Origin: Parapristionchus giblindavisi
Taxonomy: Eukaryota > Nematoda > Chromadorea > Rhabditida > Diplogasteridae
Direction: 5' to 3'
Assembly: GCA_943737045.1 (NCBI GenBank)
Contig: CALSFV010000070.1
Span: forward strand, 124,001 to 188,000
DNA length: 64,000 nt
The translations under genes and the position numbers were made by a program. Shown here one piece after another: positions 34,462-46,389 of this stretch (within the stretch, counting starts at the first letter, position 1; each line of letters begins with the position of its first letter). The notes beneath the pieces are model-generated. The model saw nothing but the letters and a program-made list of their open reading frames with translations. It was not told the origin of the DNA and searched no databases.

Positions 34462-37400
34462 ATGACTGAAGAAGTTATCGATATATCAATAGATGATTCT
34501 TCTCAATCAACCAATCAATCGATTACTATCGATGAGACTCCCCCTATCGTTTCCTCATCAATCGATGAATCGATTACTGTGATTGATGAATCGATCGATA
34601 CATCGAGTATCATAGTCGATGAATCTATTCCAGTTACCGTAATAGATGACTCAATCGATATTTCCTCTACTATTGGCGGTAGTTCAACAGAGATTGTTAA
34701 TATTGCAGATGTCACTCCTGATACGGTAGGCTGCTTTACATTGTATTCTTATACTTCGTTATACTTACCCATAGGTCGAAAAGTATGTTGCATAGTACCA
34801 AGCCTGACCGGATTTTGAGCCAAAATTTCACAAAAATCGAAAAACCTGACCTGATTTTGAGCCAAAATTTCACAAAAATCGAAAAACCTGACCGGATTTT
34901 GAGCCAAATTCGCCAAAAATTCAAAAAAACCTGACCGGATTTTGAAAATCGATAACCTAGCTATTAGACCTATGTACTTACCATGCGTGTCTGCGATATC
35001 ACGTAAGCAAGCGTTATATTTCGCTTACGTCCACGTAAAGGTTGGAGTATGTTGGGTGATAAGTGGAAAACCCTGATTGTTACCATTGATCAACAATGGT
35101 TGACTACCATAACTTTTTACAGTATTCTTATAAGGGTTTTCCAGTTTGGTCCTAACACAGTCTAAATATTTATGTGGACTTGTACGTAAGCAAAATATAA
35201 CAAGAGGCTGCGTGTCGCACCTAATTCTAATACAAATATATTACTTCTTCGATTCAATGTTTCAGTCTGTGATTGTTGTCCCTGATGAAGATGAAGAACC
35301 GAATGTACCTACAGTATCTGAACAAAGAGAAGATAGAAGACAGAGACGGGTCATGGGTGGAATGGCTGCCATGCTTGCAATGGTCAGAATTACGGTAGTT
35401 CTTAGATATTGATTTATTGCTATTTAGATGAGAGAATCCAATGAACCAGAAAAGGAAGTTGACGAAGAAACACCTGTGGATACTGTAGCTGTGTCCACTG
35501 ATCAATCGATAATAGTGGAGAATAATGTAGCCGCGCCCACTGATCAATCGATAATAGTGGAGAATACTGTAGCCGCGCCCACTGATCAATCGATAATAGT
35601 GGAGAATACTGTAGCCGCGCCCACTGATCAATCAACAATAGAAATTGAGGATTCGGTAGATCCAAATGAGGAAAGAATATCACGAAAAGCAATGAGTGGA
35701 ATGGCTACTATGTTATCTATGGTATAGAGGATTAGTATAAATATAATGAATAGATTACAGATATAGTTTATTCAGATGAGAGAAAGTAATGAAACAAATG
35801 AGAAATCGAAAGTTGTGAATATAGGAGGAGGAGGAGTGAAGTTGAATAGACAAGAACGAAGAGCATTGGTACGCGATGAATTAATTATATATTTTAATAT
35901 TATTAATAATAATTATAATAGATGAGAGCTCAAGGAATGTTTGATGAATCAGCAAAGAAGAACGACAATATAGTAGTTGAGAAGAAAAAGAAGGAAGAAT
36001 CAATGGTTACTGTAACTGAGAGAAGACGAGTTAAGATTAATACTGTAGACTGTAAGTAGAACTATTGATTGATTCAAATAGAGTATACTTTTTATAGTAC
36101 CTGAATCTCCTTCATTTATTGAAAGTACGGTATTCAATGAGAATAAGACAACGAATGGATATCAACCAGTTGTACACGGTAATAATTATGTGAGGAGTTG
36201 TCTATTCTCAAATAGCGGAAAGTGAGTTGGATTGTTGTATTCATTTAATTGATTCTGACTATTATTAATCATTTGTTTCTATGTACAGTACCGTCAAAAC
36301 GAAAAAAAGTGATTTTTTGATAAAAGTTCACAAGATTCCCTGTTTAAGCATTTTTCACGATCTTGATGATGTATTATCTAAGGTTTTTCATTGTGGATGT
36401 GTTTGCCCAATACAGTTATGCACGATAAAAGTGAAAAAATTAATCGGGAACGCTCCACAGCAGAAATGGTATACTGTAGCATACTGTAGAATCTTACTGT
36501 AAAACTGCTGCCATCGAGCTTTTTTCGTCTAATAATGGTTATATATAGCATTACCTGACTTCCTATAGCGAATTTGCACTGTTTGGATCTTGGCAAAGAT
36601 CAGGCTGCAAAAGTGGTATACTGTAGAAAATCCTACCGTATACCAGTTTCACAAAACATCGTTCACAGTGATTTATTTCAAAATCATTCTTCACAGGTAA
36701 ATTAGGCAAGCTCAGAGAGTCTCAAATACCCTATTATCTAATAAAAAACTAGCAACCCCATTTAGATATCATGATTCAAAATTTTCAAAATCTTGTGAAC
36801 TTTTGTCAAAATTTTTCAAAAATTTTGACAAATGTTTCACTTTTTTTCGTTTTGACGGTATATAATCTATGAACCATAACTTACCTATATTGACGTTGAC
36901 TATTTGGTATTCTATTTCATATAATACTTTCAGATATATCTCGACTACTTCTCAAGATCGTCATCTTCGAATCTTTTCTTTCGATGAAAATGATAATAAG
37001 GTTTGATCTTTGTTCTTTGATCTCTAATGAATGTGTTTGATTAAGTTATCCTTATCATCATCATCACCATTGGGTGGGATAATCTATGATACAATATGGC
37101 ATCCGATAGAGGATTGGATAGCTACATCGAGTAGAGATCATCCTATTCATATATGGAATCATAATGGAGAAAGAATTGTATCATTTAGAGGAATCAATCA
37201 TTTGGTTTGTATCTATTGAATATCTATATAATTGTCAATCTATAATGAAAGATATCTTCTTTCTTCTTATTAAAATCAATAATTGGAAGAGAAGAGCATT
37301 GATTTGTATATATTGATTCAGGATGAGCTTTCATCAGCTAATTCAATTAGTTTTTCTCGAGATGGTTCTCTTCTTTATGGTGGATATCATAAATATCTTC

Positions 37401-38872
37401 GAGTATTTGATATGAATCGACCAGGAAAACAGATTAGAGAGATCAAGACATGGAGTAGGAATTATTATAATCAATAAATCAATCAATCAATATATTGATC
37501 ATAGATCGTGAATCGGGTGGTCAGAAAGCACTCTTATCGTGTATTGCAGTACATCCATTCTATAGTGGAGTATTCGCTGTTGGTTGTTATGGACGATCAA
37601 GTATGATCTTTGATCTTCGATCTCTATTGATCTTTGGTCTTAAATCTGTTGCCCTCTATTGATCTTTGATCTCTTCAGTTGGTCTATATTCTGATCGTTC
37701 ACGTTCATTTGCTGATTGTCTATTCTCTATTGATTTTCCTGCTCTGACTCAATTAGAATATTCTAATGATGGATTGAAATTGTATGCGAGTACAAGAAAT
37801 GTTAGTTATTATCGATTATTTAATCTTTATTGATTGATTTATTGATATAGGACTCATCTATTGTATGTTATGATATGAGGAATCCAGGTCAAGTGTTGAC
37901 TACATTCAATCGACCAGGACATACAAATCAGAAGTTTACATTTGATTTGGATGGGTGAGTAGTTATTATTATGTACTTTATAGAAGATACTGAGAGTGTA
38001 CTATTATAATGAATATAGCCTGGGATCAAGGGTGTGGGTGTGACATTCTGTTGTCCAGTATATTTGAGAGGCTGAAAGCGTAGTACGTTTAGCTTAGTTC
38101 TTCGTAGTTAGCGCGTGGAATCGGGCTCGATACAAGTTAGCCGTTTTCGATATATTTATCTTTCAAACCCCTGGTGCTTTCAGCTCAGATTACAGTATTC
38201 CAGTGTATCTATAAGTTTAAAATTGTTTTTGTATTCTTGGAGGTGTGATCTATGGGTTTGCCCGGCCTGTTTAGTAACGAAAAAATTCGAGGTTCTTTAA
38301 GAGAGGAATGAAAGATGATAGTGACACATATTGTCATATTCATTTGGAGTCTCATTTGGATTTTTAGTTTGGAGTTGGTTGGATTTTCCTGACCCCGTCT
38401 AACGTGATAAGAAGAACCCCAATACCATCCCTTTCTTTCTTATACAGGAAAATAAATGATTTGATTTGATTTGGAGTAGTGTATCTACAGATCCGATCGA
38501 TATCTTTTCTCTGGTTCATCAACAGGAGAACTTCTTGTATTCGATACTTTATCTGGAGATAAAGAAGCAATCAATAGACGAAGAGTTACTAAGAGTGCTC
38601 TTGTTGGTGTCAGGTATTGATTAGATTACGATAGATCAATCAATCAATCGATAACTTGTAGTATCCATCCATCTTCATCGATCATAGCTACATGTAGTGG
38701 AGAGAGAATCTTTCGTGTAATGGATATATCAGATGATGAAGAAGATGAAATAGAATCAAAGAGAATAAGAATAGATAAAGAAGAAGAAGAAGAAGAGAAA
38801 TATTCAGATGGAAGGATTCCTATTGAGAATTCACTTCATATATGGAGAATGAACTCATTTCATTCTATATAA
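34462..38872 (+). CDS. WRAP53/TCAB1 WD-repeat protein with long repetitive N-terminus
   Basis: WD40 protein that binds box C/D and H/ACA scaRNAs and telomerase RNA and takes them to Cajal bodies. The beta-propeller is diagnostic: YISTTSQDRHLRIFSF, IYDTIWHPIEDWIATSSRDH then PIHIWNHNGERIVSFRGINH, DELSSANSISFSRDGSLLYG, YHKYLRVFDMNRPGKQ, CIAVHPFYSGVFAVGCYGRS, SSIVCYDMRNPGQVL and TNQKFTFDLDGSDRYLFSGS. The ATG directly follows TTATAG. The N-terminal 250 or so residues are acidic and Ser/Thr-rich with two copies of an M(G/S)GMA(A/T)ML(A/S)MMRESNE block and a 14-aa tandem repeat (VAAPTDQSIIVENT). Three introns are long: two hold fold-back or tandem repeats (34,730-35,265; 36,222-36,932), a third (37,954-38,488) separates the last blades. 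An acidic tail precedes SLHIWRMNS. Confidence 0.93.
34803..34947. repeat. 42-43 bp tandem repeat in a WRAP53 intron
   Basis: About 3.4 copies of a unit starting CCTGACCGGATTTTGAGCCA, with starts at 34803, 34845, 34887 and 34930. Lies in the intron after the exon ending IADVTPDT. Confidence 0.92.
34984..35220. mobile_element. Fold-back (MITE-like) element in the same WRAP53 intron
   Basis: Left GCGTTATATTTCGCTTACGT followed by CCACGTAAA is mirrored on the right by TTTATGTGGACTTGTACGTA then AGCAAAATATAAC. Outer parts of the arms are diverged. No certain target duplication. Confidence 0.65.
35485..35643 (+). repeat. Coding 42-bp tandem repeat in WRAP53
   Basis: Four units starting at 35485, 35527, 35569 and 35611, each encoding V(A)(A/V)(P/S)TDQSIIVEN(T/N). 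The middle copies are identical at DNA level, which suggests recent expansion. Each unit junction contains TACTGTAG or a close variant. Confidence 0.93.
36291..36858. mobile_element. TIR element with TA duplication in a WRAP53 intron
   Basis: Starts CCGTCAAAACGAAAAAAAGT and ends ACTTTTTTTCGTTTTGACGG, with TA on each side (36289-36290 and 36859-36860). Inverted similarity extends inward about 45-60 bp (AAAGTTCACAAGAT / ATCTTGTGAACTTTT). Length 568 bp with no transposase frame; a TA duplication fits the Tc1/mariner superfamily. Confidence 0.8.
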
Positions 38873-39137
38873 TCTATCTCTCTTTCTCATCTCTCATCTC
38901 TATCACTCATTCCCTTCTTCCTTAGGTAGATCACTTTAGTGTTCTCTTGGACTATTGATTCATCCATTTTGTTATTACAATGTTCTATCGTTTTCCCTCC
39001 TCTTTTCTAGACTTCTTAATGATCTCAATTTGTTCATCTTGTTTTGTATGTACATTGATGCTGATATACTTGTTACTCTTTGATATTTTGATCGGCTGAT
39101 CTTTGATCTTTAATCTTCGATCTTTGATTCTAATAAA

Positions 39138-40325
39138 ATGACAGGAATGTTTCGTCGATTCCTTGTCATATTCTTCATAATTCTATCGATAACATTCGTT
39201 ACTCCAGCTCCTCATCATCATCATAGAGAAGATGGAGATATTGAGGTATACTGTATTTCGATTATTGATTGATTGATTATCGATTGATTGATTGATTGAT
39301 TATAGGCAGATGGATGGATGGGACAGACTTGGTCATGGATAAAAAGAGCTGGAAAGACAGTCAAGTGAGTCTATTCATTTATGAATGAGAATTGTTTGTC
39401 TTTCTTCTTTCTGGTATATATTTCCTATCAATCTTATTAATGTTGTATCACTTCTAAGGTCTTTGACTTTGTCATATGTACTAGTATATATTTCTTGCAT
39501 TGCATTATTAATTGATTCAATTATTGATTGATTATAGAGGATGGATCGTAGGCGATCATTCTGTATATAATCAATTGATGAGCAAATTGAAAGAGAATGT
39601 GAGTATTATTTGATCTTTGATCTCTTTGATCTCTTATTTTATTATAGAGAACAATCTCAGTAATGGGTAATAAAGTGACATTTTCTCTACCAAATAATGA
39701 TGATGTACATTGGGGTTCATCTATCTCTTCTATCTTTCATAATCTGAAGAAAGAACCTTTATTGAGAGTAGTACTCGCTTTATATATCAATATTGTGTTA
39801 GTCTATTTTATTTATTGATTTATTGATTGATCTTACTGATTGACTATCATTTAGTATCTTCATAGCAGTATATGGATATTTGATAGCTCGTCATATAATG
39901 CTCTCATTGAATCTAAAGAAAGCATCCCAACCAGAGAAAGAAAGAGAAAGAAGAAGAAGAAAGGAGATTAAGAAACTAGCTAAGAAGGCTGCTCGGAGAA
40001 ATCGTATCTTATTAATCAATAAATCCTCATCTTAATCGATCGATATATTGATTGATTGATTTCAGCCACTCAAGGATTGTCTCCCCCTATATCCTCTGAT
40101 GGTCATGATTCACTTCATTCTAATGGAATTGAAGAGATTGAAGAGATTCCACTCGAGAATTCAAGGTATACTGTAGCTTCCCCATACATCGATTATCTAC
40201 CGTAATATCTATCTTTCTTGAGAGTTCCTCGTGTTCCAATGGGAGTAAGTGATATTGAACACTTCTCAACTCCATCTCAAATGCCTCCTATCGACAATAA
40301 TGTAAATGAAAGAAATGATCAATGA
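39138..40325 (+). CDS. Single-pass membrane protein of unknown function
   Basis: Not recognised. The product starts MTGMFRRFLVIFFIILSI, a signal peptide probably cut after FVTPA, followed by a His-rich start (HHHHRED). About 100 lumenal or extracellular residues contain WMGQTWSWIKRAGKTVKGW and MGNKVTFSLPNNDDVHWG. A transmembrane helix follows (LLRVVLALYINIV, IFIAVYGYLIA), then a strongly basic cytoplasmic stretch (KERERRRRKEIKKLAKKAAR) and a Ser/Pro/acidic tail ending NERNDQ. Seven exons, in phase at the junctions checked (CC|C ACT giving PTQG). An acceptor-like GACAG lies just before the second Met (39147), an alternative start if trans-spliced. It lies 265 bp after WRAP53 and 329 bp before TAF1B. 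Confidence 0.75.
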
Positions 40326-40654
40326 TCGATAGTTGCAGTATCCTTTATACAATAATCAATATTCATTAATGATTGTATGGTCCCATCGTCATATGTCTGA
40401 ATCTCATATTATGATCTTATCTCTCTATTTCGCACTCATTTGTATTCTTTCTTCAAGTAATTTTCATATTTTCCTTACATAGCTAACACATTATTCTCAT
40501 TTTAATATATCTGTAAACGCTACATTTGTTGCCACTCTGTAATAATCTGATAAAGTTGTCTGTATATGAATTCTAAATTGATAATATTTCGTTTTAATTC
40601 GATAAGATATCATTGAACAGATCAATTAAATATGATCGATTATTGATTGATAGA

Positions 40655-43600
40655 ATGTCGATTGATACGGAATGTCCTGTTTGTTCTTCTTTTGATTCAT
40701 ACGAAATTCAAGATGGAAAGTATACATGTAGAGTGTGTAGTTATGTAGATCAGGTAAAAAGGATTACTGTAGATAAAGAGAATATTGATTGATTATAGGG
40801 TCGATGTGAATTAGCTCAAGATGAAGAAGGTGATTATGCAATGACATTAATGAGTCAAAGAGCAAAGACTGCATTGACAAAAAGTGTTAAGAGAAAGGTA
40901 TACGGTAATGATTATTGATTGATTCGAGAAGAATATCGATTATTGTATTAATGTGAACAATGAGAAGAATGTTATTATTAAAACAAAGAATATCTACATA
41001 TTTAAAGGCAATTCGTGCGATACGACCAACAAAAGTTAAGAAGAGAAAGAAGAAGAGTGGAGGAGGAGGAAATAGAAGAGGGAACAACAGAAAGAGAAGA
41101 AAGAATGAACCTGGAAATGAACCAATTGATGGATTTATTGTACCTCGATATCATGATGAAATGGTTAGAATCATTCATTGACTATCATTTATTGTTATTT
41201 TATGAATATTGATTGATTCATTCAGGCTTATTGGCAGAAATCAGGTCATCGATTAAGTATATTCATTCAATTGATTGGAAGAATGATGAGATGGTTGGTT
41301 AGAGAACACAAAGTAAAGGAGGAAGCTAAGGTTAGTATTGTTGATCTTTGATCTTTACTCATTATCGTAATCTGGGCACTTTCCAATAATTGATGTTTGA
41401 TCTTTCTTGTAGGCTGTTGCAATGGATATCTTTCGTCGTCTTCTTTCTTCTCAAAAGATTGCATTTTGTGAAGAAGAAGAAACAGAAAATGAAGAGAATC
41501 AATATAAAATAAAGTCGAAACGTATAACATTTAAGACTACTTATGATGAGTATGACTACTATTATTATAATTTATTTAAATAAACTTATTTTTATTCAGA
41601 ATTGCTGATGATAAAATTCAGGAAGCAGTTACTGTTAAGAAGAACATGTTTAAAAGTGGAATGATTGATGTATACTGTAGATTTAGATGATTATTGATTG
41701 ATATTGATTGATTAAGGAGGATATGTGGGGTCTTCTATTATCTCAAGAAGTAAATGAGGATCTATCAATGCATGTTAATGAACAAGAAGTTAGTTTTTTC
41801 GTGTTATCGATTGATTCAGACTTTTTATTGATTTATTGATTTTTTTATTTATTGAATGAATATGATAATGTGTAGGTGGAATCACAAGTAAAGAAGAAGG
41901 AAGTACTAAAGAAAATTGAAAGTATTGATATAAGAACAAAGACTAATATGGAATCACTTGTAAGAGTAAGTTGGACTGGCACTTCTTCGGTTTCTTTCAT
42001 TAAATTTAAAGATAAAAACTATTTCAGGGAGGAATTCTGAAATTGAACATTGAGTTACTCATATCAATTGTGTACCTATCGTGTTTGACAACTGGAACTC
42101 ATGATATAACCATAGCTGATCTTACAAGGTACAATAGATTGATCTTTGATCTTTGATCTCTTATTCATTAAGATGGATTCGTGAATGTCGTATTCCATTA
42201 TCTCCTCGATTCTTTTCCTTCTTCACTCCAGTTCGTGTCAATGATGATGGAAGACAAAAGAGACAATGGATAACACTATCAAATGAATCTAGATTGGTCT
42301 GTATATCTTATCTATTTATTCATTCTATTTTCATCTTCATACTATAACTCATTTCCATTGAGTAATTGAATATTTTTAGAACTTTTATATGTTCGAAACA
42401 ATGAATCATCTCTACATCCTCATTAATCTTATTCGAATTCCTACTGTAACAATATCGATTAAATTGGATGAGGTAATCTCCATTTCGTAATCCAATCAAT
42501 CAGTAATACGTTTTACAGTTAGTAGCTCGTCATTTATTTAATCTAAATTTTCCATACTCATTAATGGAAGGAGCTCTTGTCATTATGGAATTAGCTAGAG
42601 TGAATATTGATTGTATTGGAATTGATGAAGCTGATGAAGTTATGGCATTCTGTAATCAGGTACTTAGTATCGATTGATTATTTGATGATATTTGATCTGT
42701 TGATCTATTGAATTGATCTTTGATCTCTTACATTCAGGGTACGTGCATGAAGGGAATGAGTAATAAATGTCTTCATCCAATGGTATCAACTTCATATCGA
42801 TATCCATTGTAAGTATCTTCGTCTTTGTAGAACATTATCAATTGTATTATGGTTTACTCTATATTACAGTATACAATTGTCTCCTGACACGAAAGCTCTA
42901 TCGATTATTCTTCTTCTACTTCGATTCACATTCAATCTCAATGATAATGAAGTATTCAAACATAAAAGGGTAATACTATCTATGCTTATCAATCTATTCA
43001 TCCATACAATGAATATCTTTTTTGTAGAAGACTTCATCATCCAATTCTCGTAGATTTTCTTTTTCTCAATGGATAAAACAATTGAGAATGAGAATGAGAA
43101 TCTATGGTGGAGAAGATAAAGAGAAAGTTATCCAAGAGAGGTACTTTAATCATTCTATCAATCAATACGATGTATCTCTGTACAGTATGACTGAATCACC
43201 CAATCAATATGATGTCATATGGGATTGGAAAATGTTCCGTTGTGGATTGGCGAGAATGAATGGGTACGGTATATCGAAGTGTATTCAATCAATAATCATA
43301 ATATAATATTTTGTAGATCAAAGAAGATCTTTGTGAAACCAAGACTTGGAGATGGATTTCCTAATGGATGGAAACCATTACCTAATCTAGGTATAATGAT
43401 TATTTCATTATCATTTGTTTTGAGGCATACTGTACTTTAAGTGACAGATACTGTAAATATGGATTACTGTATTAATATAAATAATTTCATTTTGAGGTTT
43501 GAATGAATATAAATACGATGATGATCCACCATTTCCTAAAGATACAAAGAAGGAAAAGTTATGGAGAACATCAAAGGCTATTCATTGTATGTTTATTCAT

Positions 43601-45198
43601 TTTGTTATCGATTACAGATTAATTTATTGATTGATTGATTATAGATCCATTGAAATGTCATGGAGAAGAAACAAAAGATCAATATGAGAATGAATGTAAT
43701 ATATTGGAGAAGAATATAGAAGAAAGAGAAGCAATCAAATTGATTGGAACTTCATTTATGGTTTGTTATTCTTCTCAATGATCTTTCCTCAATTCATTAC
43801 CATCTCATATTACTCTCTTTCTTCTAGGATTATGAAGTGAAAGAAATGAATAGATCATGTAAAGATATTGAATCAAATGATGAGAATGAATTAAATGATT
43901 GGATTCATTTATTCCCTTCATCTAATCAATATCAGGTATGAACTATTTTATTAGTTCAACTCGATATTTACAGTACACTCATAATTATACAAAGTATTGA
44001 CCCAAAATTCAAAATTACATAACTTTCTTAGTTTTCCAACTACACCCTTCAGAGGGGTTGGTGAATCGAGATATCCAAAATGTGCAAAACGAAGAAAGTT
44101 ATGTCATAAAATTTGGGTCAATACTTCTTACTGACACTGTACTTTACATCATATAAAATAATCAATGTGATTGTAGATATTGAAGACTCCAAAATATGCG
44201 ATATCTTGTTTAACTCGATTTAATAATAACTGTCGATCACAGTTCGTACTCGGTATGTTAAAGTAACTATTCTAGATTATTGATTGATTATCATATAATA
44301 TGAATGTACCGTAATCTATAGTATCTCAGGTTGTGGACATGAAGATGCATCATTATCATTTCGTCTAGCATCATCTCAATTTTCTATCTCTCATCGTTTT
44401 CTCATTCATTCATTATCTCGTCTAATCATTGAAGATCCTTCTGTACTTCATACATCTATGACTATGTTGGAGATGAGAGTATTACGGTATAAGAGGTACA
44501 TATCGATTGGTTCATTCATAGAGTATTGATTAGTTTATTGATTGATTTTAGATGTAAGAAATTAAATAAAGAGCTAACGAAGTCATCGGAAGTGAATAGA
44601 ATAGAAGTAGTTGATTGTGGATATGTACAGAAGAAAAAGAAACTTAGGAATATCATTCATACATCCAATTTCTCTCTTGAGATGTATCGATTGAATGGAG
44701 AAGGTAGTCTATATACTATAATCAATGAAATGTTGTATATTGAGTAGAATGGATACTGTAAACGGATATATTTATTGATTATAGGCCGTAATGTACTCCA
44801 TGTATCATGTCCGACTACTGTTAGACGAAAGAAAATTGTTAAGAGTAAAGAATTCATTGATACTAGTGATGAAGATGATGATGAAGAAGGAGAGGGAGAT
44901 GGAGAGGGAGAGGGAGAGGAAGAAGGAGAGGGTGAGGGAGAAGATGATGAAGGAATGAATGAAGTAGATAAAGAGATGATGATAGAAGATGAATTGAATG
45001 AAGAAGGACAAACAATTATGGAAATAGGAGATAATAATGATAATATATTCACACGAGTCAAAGATAAATGTATACCTATTATTGAACATGTAAGTTAATC
45101 ATTAATCTATTATATCATTTCATGATTATTGATTAATTCAGAGATATCTACTCAATTTTGATTATATCTGGACAATTCTTGCAGCAAGATTATGGTAG
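40655..45198 (+). CDS. TAF1B/Rrn7-like RNA polymerase I initiation factor
   Basis: TFIIB-related subunit of the SL1/core factor that recruits RNA polymerase I to rDNA promoters in the nucleolus. N-terminal zinc ribbon CPVCSSFDSYEIQDGKYTCRVC followed by SYVDQG; then TMRRMLLLKQRISTYLK, a basic linker, IDGFIVPRYHDEM and the cyclin-like region containing ISIVYLSCLTTGTHDITIAD, LTRWIRECRIPLSPRFFSFF and LNFPYSLMEGALVIMELARV. The C-terminal part is more diverged (WDWKMFRCGLARMNG, RLGDGFPNGWKPLPNLG). Near the end is an acidic SDEDDDEEGEGDGEGEG tract written in GGAGAGGGAGAT hexamers, then CIPIIEH joined to RYLLNFDYIWTILAARLW. The ATG follows an acceptor-like ATTGATAG|A. Around 25 exons. The subunit name rests on the ribbon plus cyclin-fold pattern. 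In the 43,930-44,175 intron is a small fold-back repeat. Confidence 0.85.
43992..44126. repeat. Small fold-back repeat in a TAF1B intron
   Basis: AAGTATTGACCCAAAATT at the left is mirrored by AATTTGGGTCAATACTT at the right, and CATAACTTTCTT by AAGAAAGTTATG further in. 135 bp in all. Confidence 0.85.
44887..44950 (+). repeat. GGAGAG hexamer array inside the TAF1B coding sequence
   Basis: GGAGAGGGAGATGGAGAGGG and onward, read in frame as alternating Glu and Gly. It is the same hexamer that forms the non-coding arrays of this window. Confidence 0.9.
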
Positions 45199-46286
45199 AT
45201 GGAAAGAAGGAGGATCAGGGAGGGAAGGAGTACTGTATGTGAGTTAAGATTACTGTGGAATTGTTTTTTATCGATTACTTTTCTTTTTTATTGTTTCTAA
45301 ATTCTTAAGTTCATTGAATTCTCTTGATTGTACTCTATCCATTCATTCTAATCTATATTACTATATATTCTCTCATTTGACTACTCTTCATTCATCGTTG
45401 TCAGATATGGACGATTGACCATTATCATTCAGAAGAGTCGTATACTCTGGACAATGAATGAAAAGAGGATGAGAGGGGATATAGGTGATAGATAGAGAGA
45501 GGGAGAGTTAGTGTCCATCGTCATTCATTGGTTTGTGAGTGGGAGAGATTCTTTCTCTTCTTCATGTGTCATCAACTAGAGGATCTCTATCTCTTGGAAG
45601 ATTTGTGATCAGTCCTATCACTTTATCTCTTCTTCTTCTTCTTCTTCTTCTAGACAGGTGTTTCATTCATTCTAATGGAGGCTAAAGAGTAGAATAGAAG
45701 ACAAAACATTTGATATCTTCGTCATCTTCTTCTTCATTCTTTTGTCTATTCATTCATTCATCCTTTCCTATTTCATCTTCTTTTCTATTCTAATTCATTC
45801 ATTCATTCATCTTTCTCTTCTATTTCTATCTATTTGTCTATTTGATCAGCTATTCATTCATATCTATTCCTTCATCTAATCACTAGTACAGATGATAGAG
45901 TATTGATAGACTACTTCATCTTCATCTTTTCATTCTTGTGAAGGGATCAAAATAAGAAGAATAAGCCTACTCTTATATGAATGAATGACAACTAGAAGAA
46001 TAAAGAGAAGAAAAAGAAGAAGAAGAGGATAAGGAGACGTTTAGATATGCATACCAATGGAAGATCTTCACTTCTTCTTCTTCTTTCATCTATATTCTAT
46101 TCTTTATTCTATCCATATTATACAAGTTATCCATTCTTCATTAGATCTATTTTAGTTATAGATATCGATATTAATTGTAATTGATTGATTATAAGAATGA
46201 GAATGAATGATACATATCCTCTACATCCTTCTGTCTTCTTCTTCTCATTTGTCACTTTTCTTCATATGATTGAGTGGAATTTATTG

Positions 46287-46389
46287 CCCCCCCCCCCCCC
46301 CCTACAGCCTCCAATAAGTGTGATCACTCATCTATCAAGGCATCTATCTCTCTCCCTCTCCCTCTCCCTCTCCCTCTCCCTCTCCCTCT
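46287..46389. repeat. C16 run followed by (CTCCCT)n array
   Basis: Sixteen C in a row at 46287-46302, then seven hexamer units at 46348-46389. Confidence 0.9.
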
